From: an uncultured Bacteroidales bacterium
GTDB taxonomy: Bacteria; Bacteroidota; Bacteroidia; Bacteroidales; Bacteroidaceae
DNA: 8,176 bases
Direction of reading: 5' to 3'
Assembly (NCBI GenBank): GCA_937901185.1
Contig: CALCHR010000021.1
Location: forward strand, 1-8,176
Under the pieces are notes generated by a model. That model saw only the letters and a program-made list of their open reading frames with translations. It was not told the origin of the DNA and did not search any database. How positions within the stretch are numbered: position 1 is the stretch's first letter; every line of letters begins with the position of its first letter. The translations under genes were made by a program, and so were the position numbers. This document shows positions 1 to 4,866 of the stretch, piece by piece.

Positions 1-322
1 AGGACACGCCAGCCGTAACAGGGGCGCCCGATGCGGTCAGTCCGTCGCCCGTCCCGCAGATATGAGGGCGCAGCTCGCAGCAGTAATAGGTGACGGTACA
101 GTTTAAGAGCTTGTTTGCCTCCCGGCGCAGCGTCTCCTCCGGGGTCTCCAGGGGCTCCGGGTTGGGATGTACTGCCGCCGTGCATACGGGAAGCTCTTTA
201 CTCTCGACCGGCTCGTCCACCGGTTTCGTCCCGTCCCAGATGTGCGAGCACACCAGGGAGCCGACGATGACGAGGAGGATCAAGAACAGGGCGACGCCTC
301 CTCCAGAATTGCTCTCTCTCAT
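1..322 (-). CDS. membrane-anchored 3D-domain protein (partial, C-terminus outside window)
   Basis: Reading the minus strand from the ATG at 322 gives 107 codons without a stop to the window edge. The first residues are followed by a hydrophobic segment (about residues 9-27), which predicts a single N-terminal membrane anchor or uncleaved signal. A Pro/Glu-rich linker (about 33-66) follows. Then comes a Cys-containing stretch, TVTYYCC (76-82), and the motif GDGLTASGAPVTAG (92-105). The last motif is typical of the start of the 3D domain, a double-psi beta-barrel fold named for three conserved Asp and found in cell-wall-active proteins such as lytic transglycosylase-like and Rpf-like factors. 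The catalytic part lies beyond the edge. The ATG overlaps the TGA of the upstream repeat-protein gene (ATGA) and has a GGAGGTG ribosome binding site 5 nt away, so the two are translationally coupled. The role is inferred: peptidoglycan cleavage or remodelling at the outer membrane face. Domain class fairly sure; substrate unknown. Confidence 0.8.
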   Translation of the reverse strand, partial: MRESNSGGGVALFLILLVIVGSLVCSHIWDGTKPVDEPVESKELPVCTAAVHPNPEPLETPEETLRREANKLLNCTVTYYCCELRPHICGTGDGLTASGAPVTAGVS

Positions 323-1047
323 TCCTTCACCTCCACCAGCTTTCCGTCGGCCAGCTTGTACCAGGTGTCCGCTTTAACGTCTGCGCCGTCCACGACAAAA
401 GCGCGCCACTCTTTGATGCCGTAGTCTCCGTCATTCTCCTCGCAGATCACGAGCACAGCGCCAAGGCCGCCCCGGATTTTTACACCGTTACCGCGGACCA
501 GGCCGCAGCCGTTTTCTCCGACCGATACAGTGCCTCTCGATGTGGCTGCGCCGCTATCGCCTGCGGTGGCTGCGCCTCTATCGCCTGCGGTGGCTGCGCC
601 GCTATCGCCTGCGGTGGCTGCGCCAAAAGAGCCTGCGGTGGCTGCGCCAAAAGAGCCTGCGGTGGCTGCGCCTCTATCGCCTGCGGTGGCTGCGCCTCTA
701 TAGCCTGCGGTGGCCTGTTTGGGGTCGGTGTGCTCCATCGTGGTGTGCGCCTTCACATACTCAAACTGCGCCTTGCACAGGCCCGCGATGTTCAGCTCAG
801 CGCCCAGGGTTATTTTGCGGCCGACCACCTTGGTGTCGCCCTCACGCTCAGGGCTTACGTCCTCCAGGTCTGCCTCGAAGTAGCGAGAGGATCCGGGAGG
901 GTAGTAGGCGAGCACGTCCAGCGGACGCTCGCAAGCGTGGAAGCCAGCCCTGCACAGATCGGCCTTGTCCGTCTCCATCGTCTTGCCCGGCTCGTATTGG
1001 AAGCCGCGGCACTTCATGTCTTTATCAGTACCTTTGTAAACCTTCAT
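319..1047 (-). CDS. DUF7666-like phage protein with octapeptide repeats
   Basis: A 242-aa protein. The N-terminal part (about 1-110) has the pattern of a common phage/mobile-element family: YKGTDKDMKCRGFQYEPGK, then CRAGFHACERPLDVLAYYPP, then SRYFEADLE. I associate this with DUF7666-type proteins, whose biochemical role is unknown. Residues 112-169 are seven copies of an eight-residue unit, ATAG-x-x-GA, where only the two x positions vary (YR, DR, SF, SF, DS, DR, DS). Such regular short repeats probably form a beta-helix or similar elongated rod. The C-terminus (about 187-242) is a conserved-looking end with LGAVLVICEE, WRAFVVDG and DTWYKLADGKLVEV. The start at 1047 has GGAGGG 6 nt upstream and follows the stop of a microprotein by 2 nt; its TGA overlaps the next ATG. 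It belongs to the early operon behind the Cro-like gene. No signal peptide or membrane segment is seen, so it is probably cytoplasmic. Confidence 0.8.
   Translation of the reverse strand: MKVYKGTDKDMKCRGFQYEPGKTMETDKADLCRAGFHACERPLDVLAYYPPGSSRYFEADLEDVSPEREGDTKVVGRKITLGAELNIAGLCKAQFEYVKAHTTMEHTDPKQATAGYRGAATAGDRGAATAGSFGAATAGSFGAATAGDSGAATAGDRGAATAGDSGAATSRGTVSVGENGCGLVRGNGVKIRGGLGAVLVICEENDGDYGIKEWRAFVVDGADVKADTWYKLADGKLVEVKE
541..714 (-). repeat. 24-bp coding tandem repeat, about 7 units
   Basis: On the plus strand the unit is an 18-bp constant block (GCCTGCGGTGGCTGCGCC) plus a 6-bp variable block. Constant blocks start at 559, 583, 607, 631 and 655 and 679, with a partial copy at 541 and a diverged one at 703. 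The variable hexamers begin at 553, 577, 601, 625, 649, 673 and 697 and are GCTATC, TCTATC, GCTATC, AAAAGA, AAAAGA, TCTATC and TCTATA. The constant part is almost perfectly identical at DNA level while the hexamer changes two codons, so the array is recent or kept uniform by recombination. It stays in frame within the repeat protein. Confidence 0.95.
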
Positions 1048-1049
1048 TT

Positions 1050-1139
1050 TCAGCCCTCCAGCTTGTCCACCCAGCGCATGAAGCCGCGCACAGTGGCGGC
1101 CACGCCGATAACTACAAAAATCAAAGTGATGATGCTCAT
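1050..1139 (-). CDS. 29-aa single-pass membrane microprotein
   Basis: A 30-codon reading frame. It starts with ATG at 1139, which overlaps the TGA of the upstream 54-aa gene (ATGA), and ends 2 nt before the ATG of the repeat protein. The protein begins MSIITLIFVVIGVAA (a hydrophobic helix, about residues 2-16), followed by a charged tail with RGFMRWVDKLEG. A GGAAGGAG ribosome binding site lies 8 nt upstream of the start. Good spacing, coupling on both sides and a clear membrane helix argue that it is translated. Function unknown; the shape (short N-terminal helix with a basic/amphipathic tail) is that of small phage membrane peptides, but no specific role can be assigned. Confidence 0.6.
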   Translation of the reverse strand: MSIITLIFVVIGVAATVRGFMRWVDKLEG

Positions 1140-1300
1140 GCTGTATGCTCCTTCCGTTTTATGTAGGTTTTCATGGTTGTCTCCAGGGCGGCGATGACCT
1201 GCTTCTCTCGCTCATCCGCTTCCGCCTTGGTTAGGTCGGGCCGATGGACGACTATGGTGCAGTTTCCGTACTGGAGGGTCTGAGTGCTCTGATATGTCAT
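1136..1300 (-). CDS. small conserved-type phage protein, 54 aa
   Basis: The frame is open far upstream, but the start that fits is the ATG at 1300, which has GGAGG 5 nt ahead and lies 43 bp after the Cro-like stop. The protein contains YGNCTIVVHRPDLTKAEADE followed by a charged helix ending in YIKRKEHTA. The pattern of a short beta strand (YGNxTIVVHRP), then an acidic/basic helix, recurs in small proteins next to recombinases in clostridial mobile elements, as far as I recall; the family has no established function. It is the first gene after the operator copy at 1328-1343 and is coupled to the membrane microprotein by an ATGA overlap. An accessory role in early regulation or recombination (for instance as a directionality factor) is possible but not shown. 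Confidence 0.7.
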   Translation of the reverse strand: MTYQSTQTLQYGNCTIVVHRPDLTKAEADEREKQVIAALETTMKTYIKRKEHTA

Positions 1301-1327
1301 AGCGTCCTCCGTTTCATCTCGGATAGT

Positions 1328-1343
1328 GTTGCTTGCGTGCAAC
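1328..1343. promoter_or_regulatory. third operator copy downstream of the cro-like gene
   Basis: GTTGCTTGCGTGCAAC differs from the switch operator at 1574-1589 in a single base. It lies exactly between the stop codon of the Cro-like gene (1344-1346) and the ribosome binding site of the 54-aa gene. As a minus-strand RNA hairpin it is not followed by a T-run, so it is not a terminator. I see no convincing -10/-35 pair here, so it may act as a roadblock within the operon or control a weak promoter. Confidence 0.65.
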
Positions 1344-1547
1344 TTAATCCTTAAAAAAATAATCGCTGATGCGGTCTGCCGGGATTTCCAGCAGCTCACA
1401 AGCCGCCTGCACTTCGGCCCAGGTCCACTCCTGCTTCCCGGCCAGCCTTTTGGACAGGCCGGACTGGTCGATACGCAGCGCCTTCGCAAACGCGCCCTGG
1501 GTGCCGAACTTCTCGCGGATGGCCCCCCGCAGTTTCGGATAGCTCAT
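1344..1547 (-). CDS. Cro-like DNA-binding protein (DUF739 type)
   Basis: A 67-aa protein starting MSYPKLRG at the ATG at 1547, chosen over an upstream in-frame start because AGGAGGTG lies 5 nt before it and would otherwise be inside the gene. It contains KLRGAIREKFGTQGAFAKAL, a helix-turn-helix with recognition segment IDQSGLSKRLAGKQEW, and the tail AACELLEI...ISDYFF. This order (KLRG..I..KFGTQ..FAKAL....LS.KL.....W....I..ACELL.I....I..YFF) matches the DUF739 family of small Cro/CI-type phage proteins. It is divergent from the repressor across a promoter/operator region, the classic position of Cro. It should bind the 16-bp palindromes nearby and favour lytic growth; which of the two regulators binds which copy cannot be told from sequence. 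A palindrome copy follows its stop directly. Confidence 0.88.
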   Translation of the reverse strand: MSYPKLRGAIREKFGTQGAFAKALRIDQSGLSKRLAGKQEWTWAEVQAACELLEIPADRISDYFFKD

Positions 1548-1573
1548 ACAGTCACCTCCTACCACAATATCTT

Positions 1574-1589
1574 GTTGCTTGCGAGCAAC
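1574..1589. promoter_or_regulatory. operator O1
   Basis: GTTGCTTGCGAGCAAC is a near-perfect palindrome with half-site GTTGCT, separated by 4 bp. It covers about +3 to +18 of the predicted leftward promoter, where bound repressor would block transcription of the Cro-like operon. Confidence 0.8.
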
Positions 1590-1598
1590 TCTGGGACT

Positions 1599-1627
1599 AA
1601 TGTACTACAGACTTTTTGCCTTGTCAA
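1599..1627 (-). promoter_or_regulatory. leftward early promoter (PR-like)
   Basis: Read on the minus strand there is a perfect -35 box TTGACA (1627-1622), a 17-bp spacer and a -10 box TACATT (1604-1599; 4 of 6 to consensus). The start of transcription would be near 1592, about 45 nt before the Cro-like ATG. Operators flank it: O1 just downstream, O2 just upstream of the -35. Confidence 0.8.
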
Positions 1628-1635
1628 TATATTTT

Positions 1636-1651
1636 TTTGCTTACGAGCAAC
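1636..1651. promoter_or_regulatory. operator O2
   Basis: TTTGCTTACGAGCAAC differs from O1 at two positions (first and eighth). Its centre is 62 bp from that of O1, close to six helical turns, so both would face the same side of the helix. It lies between the -35 boxes of the two divergent promoters. A much weaker copy (GTTGCATTGGAACA, from 1657; about 10 of 16 matches) overlaps the repressor -35 region and is two turns further. Confidence 0.7.
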
Positions 1652-1657
1652 TTTTTG

Positions 1658-1686
1658 TTGCATTGGAACATTTTGCTTGTTATAAT
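1658..1686 (+). promoter_or_regulatory. repressor promoter (PRM-like)
   Basis: A perfect TATAAT at 1681-1686 is preceded by TGT, giving an extended -10 (TGnTATAAT). The -35 at 1658-1663 (TTGCAT) is weak with 17-bp spacing, which suits an extended -10 promoter. Transcription would start near 1693, some 24 nt before the repressor ATG. Confidence 0.75.
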
Positions 1687-1716
1687 AGGGTCACAGTTAA
1701 AGGGGAGGTGAATGGA

Positions 1717-2103
1717 ATGGACAAGCTCGAAAGACCGTCCACCACTAAAGAACGATTAGAAGAAGTGATGCGAGAAACGGGAAAGAAGCAGGTCGACCTG
1801 GTCCGTGAGACTGGATTAAATAAGAGCATTATCAGCAGATGCGTCTCTGGCAAAACAGAGCCCGGAAACCAGACGGTTATGCTGCTGGCCCGCTCGTTGG
1901 GTGTTTCAGAAATGTGGCTCTGGGGCTACGATGTACCAAAGTTTCGGACGCCAGAACAAAAAAAGAACGACGCCATTGTCGGCGTCGTGTCAAAATTGCG
2001 TAGTGATCCTGGTTTCTTTGAAGTAGTTACACAGCTCTCAGAGCTGCCGGCCGGAGAGTATGACAGCATTGCGCGTCTTATCTCATCCCTCCGCAATAAG
2101 TAA
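1717..2103 (+). CDS. phage repressor, HTH only (CI-like, no peptidase domain)
   Basis: A 128-aa protein starting MDKLERPS at the ATG at 1717, with GGGGAGGTG 6 nt before; the frame is open upstream but the other starts have no ribosome binding site and lie upstream of the promoter. Residues about 10-66 form an XRE/HTH_3 domain: KERLEEVMRETGKKQVDLV, recognition helix LNKSIISRCVSGKTEPG, then LARSLGVSEMWLWGYDVP, an ending very common in Firmicutes phage repressors. The remaining about 60 residues are helical and charged (KLRSDPGFFEVV, LPAGEYDSIARLISSLR), probably for dimerisation. There is no S24/LexA-like domain with Ser/Lys catalytic pair, so RecA-stimulated self-cleavage is not expected. It is divergent from the Cro-like gene and likely binds the GTTGCT palindromes to shut the leftward promoter and control its own. 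Its last 21 bp overlap a convergent small ORF. Confidence 0.88.
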   Translation: MDKLERPSTTKERLEEVMRETGKKQVDLVRETGLNKSIISRCVSGKTEPGNQTVMLLARSLGVSEMWLWGYDVPKFRTPEQKKNDAIVGVVSKLRSDPGFFEVVTQLSELPAGEYDSIARLISSLRNK

Positions 2104-2184
2104 TTTTAGGATTAGGTCGAGCAGGTCTGCATCCTCGCAGATTTCAAGTTGTTCGATAATTAGTTTTTTTATAGCGGTTTGCAT
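2083..2184 (-). CDS. 33-aa small ORF antisense to repressor end, behind an SOS box
   Basis: A 34-codon frame on the minus strand, starting MQTAIKKLIIEQLE at the ATG at 2184 with GAGGTG 6 nt upstream, then CEDADLLDLILKLLIAEG and a TGA. The protein is a probable amphipathic helical hairpin: a basic/hydrophobic first helix, then an acidic turn, then a Leu-rich second helix. It runs convergently into the last seven codons of the repressor. A TAATAT -10-like box (plus-strand 2203-2208) lies 18 nt ahead of the start and the SOS box is 35 bp upstream. Helical small proteins ending in LLDLxLKLL occur beside Firmicutes phage repressors as far as I recall, without a known function. It could be an antirepressor, or a small recombination accessory factor; neither is proven. 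The good ribosome binding site and spacing support translation. Confidence 0.55.
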   Translation of the reverse strand: MQTAIKKLIIEQLEICEDADLLDLILKLLIAEG

Positions 2185-2218
2185 GGGGATCACCTCATAG
2201 AAATATTAGCGGGGCGTA

Positions 2219-2230
2219 GAACAAATGTTC
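2219..2230. promoter_or_regulatory. SOS (LexA/DinR) box
   Basis: GAACAAATGTTC at 2219-2230 fits the Bacillota LexA consensus core GAAC-R-N-R-Y-GTTC at every position; the outer bases are A and T where the Bacillus consensus has C and G. It is located 35 bp upstream of the minus-strand 33-aa ORF, at the place of its -35 region, and 133 bp upstream of the integrase. It most probably controls the small ORF; effects on the integrase are possible. Confidence 0.65.
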
Positions 2231-2235
2231 TGAAA

Positions 2236-2256
2236 ACAGTTTACCTTGTGAACTGT
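2236..2256. promoter_or_regulatory. 6-bp inverted repeat next to the SOS box
   Basis: ACAGTT (2236-2241) and AACTGT (2251-2256) form a dyad with a 9-bp centre. There is no T-run, so it is not a terminator. It may be a protein-binding site in the leader between the small ORF and the integrase. The 2231-2362 leader also has two small hairpins (2294-2307 and 2309-2327); I find no convincing sigma-A promoter for the integrase in it. Confidence 0.3.
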
Positions 2257-2362
2257 CCGAAAAACAATACACAAAAATTTCCTGTTATATGGTACACCGA
2301 AGGGTGTGGTGTTTTCCGTCGAAACACGCCGCGCCAACAAAAAAAAGGAGGAGACGATAACA

Positions 2363-3925
2363 ATGACTTTTGACCACAGCCCAGAACTAAAAACCGTATG
2401 GGTAGAAGGATGGATAATTTATTTAAGAAAATCTCGACAGGACGACCCAAACCAAACCGTTGAGGAGGTACTGGAGAAGCACGAGGCCATGCTGCAGGAA
2501 TATGCGGAGCGAGACCTTGGCGGGCGCATACCGGAGGAGAACATATACCGGGAGGTCGTGTCCGGTGAGTCTATCGACGACCGCATAGAGATCAAGAAGG
2601 TGCTGGCCCGCTTAGAGGACCCGGCTGTCCTCGGCGTGTTGGTCGTGGAGCCGTCCCGTCTGTCCCGTGGAGACCTGGCTGACTGTGCCCGCGTCATCGA
2701 CGCCTTCCGATTCACGCACAGCCTGGTGGCCACGCCGATGATGACCTATAACCTGGAGAAGAAAATGGAGCGGAAATTCTTCCAGGACGAGCTGCTCCGT
2801 GGTAATGACTATCTGGAGTACACCAAGGAGATCCTGTTCCGTGGCCGTGTCGCTGCAGCGAAGCGTGGTTGCTATATATCCGCCCACGCGCCGTATGGCT
2901 ACGACCGCGTGAAAATCGGCAAGGACTGGACGCTCGCACCAAATGAAAACGCGGACGCCGTGCGCATGGCTTTCCACTGGTACGTCCATGATGGTCTGTC
3001 GCCCAGAGCAATCGCCATCCGTTTGAACGGGTTGGGGTATGTACCCGCCCAGGGGAAAGAGTGGACCCGCTCGACCATCCACAGTATGCTGAAAAATATC
3101 CACTATATCGGCAAAATAAAGTATAACGAGTTTAAGGACACCTGGGTGCTGGAGAACGGCGTGAGAGTCAAGAAGCTCGTCCGCCAGCCAGATGAGGACA
3201 TTATCATCTCAGAGGGTAAACACCCCGCGCTCATTGACGTGGAGACCTTTGAGGCAGTAAAGAAAAGAATGGCGAAAAATCCAAGGGTCAACACTGAGCA
3301 CGACCTCGTCAATCCTCTGGCCAGTATTCTGCGCTGTGCAAAGTGCGGCCGGTCTCTGGTGCTGGACCGCAATAATAAACGCCCGAACGTCGTGCCGCGA
3401 TACAAGTGCCGCAGCTTAGGGAATAAGGGCTGTCTGAAAAGCGCGAAGGTGCCGGAAGTCCTGGACGCGGTCATCTACACGCTGGAGCACGTCGAGCTGC
3501 CTAACCTGCAGACCAAATTGAAGAACGGCGACGGAGACGCGGCTGCCATACAGAAGCGCAGGATCGCGAAGCTGTCCAAACAGATGGAGGAGTATAGACA
3601 GCAGGAGGAGAAGCAGTACGAGCTTCTGGAGACCGGGAAGTACACCCAGGCCCTATTTGACCGACGTAATGCAAGCCTGCGGGAGAAGATGGAAGCCTGC
3701 GAGAATGAGCTGCACCAGGCAAGGGCGTCCATGCCGGTCAATGTGGACTATGCGGAGCGGATCGTGTCTCTGGAGGATGCCATAGCTGCCTTGAAGGACC
3801 CGGACATGACCATGCTGGAGAAAAACCAAATTATCCGCACCATCGTGGACAGGATCGAGCTGGACACGACGGCGGGGGAATTTAACAGAACACAGATACA
3901 CCTGGAGGTCTTTCTGCGGCTGTAA
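2363..3925 (+). CDS. large serine recombinase (phage integrase)
   Basis: A 520-aa protein starting MTFDHSPE at 2363; GGAGGAG lies 9 nt before, while an earlier in-frame ATG at 2306 has no ribosome binding site. The resolvase/invertase catalytic domain spans about 17-165: the nucleophile is Ser24 in IIYLRKSRQD, with REVVSGESIDDR and VVEPSRLSRGDLADCARVI supplying the conserved Arg and helices. The recombinase domain (about 175-290) shows GRVAAAKRGCYISAHAPYGY and WTRSTIHSMLKNIHYIGKI. A zinc ribbon uses C325/C328 (CAKCGRSL) and C349/C357. A coiled-coil insertion follows (about 385-465). The domain order and length are complete for the family. It would insert the phage at a host attB by exchanging two-base-staggered ends through a Ser-DNA linkage and integrate without host factors; excision needs a directionality factor. 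It points directly at the attP dyad 16 bp past its stop. No sign of degeneration. Confidence 0.96.
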   Translation: MTFDHSPELKTVWVEGWIIYLRKSRQDDPNQTVEEVLEKHEAMLQEYAERDLGGRIPEENIYREVVSGESIDDRIEIKKVLARLEDPAVLGVLVVEPSRLSRGDLADCARVIDAFRFTHSLVATPMMTYNLEKKMERKFFQDELLRGNDYLEYTKEILFRGRVAAAKRGCYISAHAPYGYDRVKIGKDWTLAPNENADAVRMAFHWYVHDGLSPRAIAIRLNGLGYVPAQGKEWTRSTIHSMLKNIHYIGKIKYNEFKDTWVLENGVRVKKLVRQPDEDIIISEGKHPALIDVETFEAVKKRMAKNPRVNTEHDLVNPLASILRCAKCGRSLVLDRNNKRPNVVPRYKCRSLGNKGCLKSAKVPEVLDAVIYTLEHVELPNLQTKLKNGDGDAAAIQKRRIAKLSKQMEEYRQQEEKQYELLETGKYTQALFDRRNASLREKMEACENELHQARASMPVNVDYAERIVSLEDAIAALKDPDMTMLEKNQIIRTIVDRIELDTTAGEFNRTQIHLEVFLRL

Positions 3926-3940
3926 TTTTTTTATGCCGCA

Positions 3941-3990
3941 GGTAGGTACCATGTGCGTGTTGATTCATCAATTTATACATGGTACCTATC
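3941..3990. other. phage attachment site attP (candidate), central dinucleotide TC
   Basis: A dyad centred between 3965 and 3966. Outer arms TAGGTACCATGT (3943-3954) and ACATGGTACCTA (3977-3988) are perfect 12-bp inverted repeats. Inner arms TTGAT (3960-3964) and ATCAA (3967-3971) have the same centre. The two unpaired central bases are TC (3965-3966), which are not self-complementary. Arms at 1-6 and 12-23 bases from the centre and a total of about 50 bp match the known layout of attP for large serine integrases, where the recombinase domain and zinc ribbon domain contact inner and outer half-site parts. Its place right after the integrase gene is the usual one. Symmetry on both sides indicates the unrecombined site. 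No T-run follows, so a terminator reading is less fitting. Confidence 0.8.
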
Positions 3991-3999
3991 CTAAGACAT

Positions 4000-4032
4000 A
4001 AAAAAAGGGGCACCCCGAAGGGTGCCTCTTTT
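4000..4032. terminator. bidirectional Rho-independent terminator
   Basis: Stem 4007-4015 with 4020-4028 (9 bp, one G-U) and a tetraloop. The loop is UUCG in minus-strand RNA, closed by C-G, and there the stem is followed by seven U's, an excellent terminator for the amidase gene, which stops at 4051. On the plus strand four T's follow the stem, giving a weaker stop for the integrase transcript. Confidence 0.9.
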
Positions 4033-4050
4033 CCTGTTCTTATGCGGTTT

Positions 4051-4863
4051 TCAGATGCCCAGCAGTGCGGACCAGGTTGCCTTGCCGACGATGCCGTCGA
4101 CCACCAGGCCCGTCTTGTTCTGGTACTGCTGCACAGCCTTGTCGGTGGCTGCGCCGAAGTCGCCGTCCGCTCCCCAGCTGCCGAGATTGTAGCCGTAGCC
4201 AATCAGCAGGGCCTGCAGAGCCTTGACCTCGTCGCCCAGGTCGCCCTTGCTGAGGACCGGCAGGGTCACGGTCACGCCGCTGACCACAGGCTCGACGGGC
4301 TTGGCATACGGATCTACGAAGGCCAGGCCGAAGTATGCGCACATACCACGGGCCGTACTCTCAGCGATGGACCGCATATTGTCGTGAAACCAGCGAGCAT
4401 CCTCGGCATTGTCGTGGAATACGTGCTCCTCATAATAGGAGGCAGCGTTCGGCACGCGCAGCTCGTAGAGGTCGCTGCGCTCGGTGAGGCTGCTGGGCTG
4501 GTCGTAGATCTTCTTGCGCTCGGCAATAATCAGATCCGCCAGCTTCTTGCCGCGCTCACTGCCGGGGAAGATCATAGGGAGACATCCACGCACCGAACCA
4601 TCAAAAGCGTTTGTATGGCTAATATAATGGACGTCAGCGCCCCACTCGTCGGACTCGATGACATTCTGGATCATCAGCTCATCGCCGTCTGTCTTGCTGT
4701 CAAACGGCAGACGGCGGTAACCACGCTTAGTCTCAATGCCGCAGGCATCCAGATACACCTCCAGCTCGTCCAGATAAGCGTTGTTGTGGGTGTTCTCGTC
4801 ACAACCGTCAATGGCACACTTGTTGTACCAGTGCAGAGGACCGGAAAGATAAACCTTTGCCAT
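4051..4863 (-). CDS. endolysin: N-acetylmuramoyl-L-alanine amidase with peptidoglycan-binding domain
   Basis: A 270-aa protein. Residues 1-185 fit the Amidase_3 fold, a zinc-dependent amidase that cuts between muramic acid and L-alanine: MAKVYLSGPLHWY at the start, THNNAYLDELEVYLDACGIE (24-44), WGADVHYISHTNA (74-86, with His83 as zinc ligand) and YYEEHVFHDNAEDARWF (143-159, with Glu146 as the catalytic acid). The usual first GHGG ligand motif is missing; His26 or His11 may replace it, as in divergent clostridial phage amidases. After a Pro/Val linker (about 187-202) comes a PG_binding_1 domain (about 205-270) with KALQALLIGYGY, GADGDFGAATDKAV, GLVVDGIVGKATWSALL, giving cell-wall affinity. No signal peptide, so export depends on the holin. 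GGAAGGAG precedes the ATG, 3 nt after the holin stop. Confidence 0.9.
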   Translation of the reverse strand: MAKVYLSGPLHWYNKCAIDGCDENTHNNAYLDELEVYLDACGIETKRGYRRLPFDSKTDGDELMIQNVIESDEWGADVHYISHTNAFDGSVRGCLPMIFPGSERGKKLADLIIAERKKIYDQPSSLTERSDLYELRVPNAASYYEEHVFHDNAEDARWFHDNMRSIAESTARGMCAYFGLAFVDPYAKPVEPVVSGVTVTLPVLSKGDLGDEVKALQALLIGYGYNLGSWGADGDFGAATDKAVQQYQNKTGLVVDGIVGKATWSALLGI

Positions 4864-4866
4864 AGC

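Noticed and set aside
90..424. Plus-strand frames at the left end
   Set aside because: They lie opposite the 3D-domain gene, which has a ribosome binding site, membrane helix and domain motif; the plus-strand proteins show nothing recognisable.
541..714. Regular repeats looking like a CRISPR array
   Set aside because: Units are 24 bp with only 6 variable bases, stay in frame in a protein gene and encode a regular octapeptide; there are no spacers of CRISPR length.
540..1197. Plus-strand frames (WLRRYRLR-type repeats)
   Set aside because: Arg/Leu/Trp-rich translation is the reverse-strand image of the octapeptide repeats and is not a credible protein.
2294..2327. Hairpins upstream of the integrase as terminator
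   Set aside because: Stems are only 5-6 bp and no T-run follows; at most they affect the leader RNA.
3941..3990. The dyad as a terminator of the integrase gene
   Set aside because: The loop of the outer stem is 22 nt, no T-run follows, and a good terminator exists just after it at 4000-4032. The shared centre with an asymmetric dinucleotide fits attP better.
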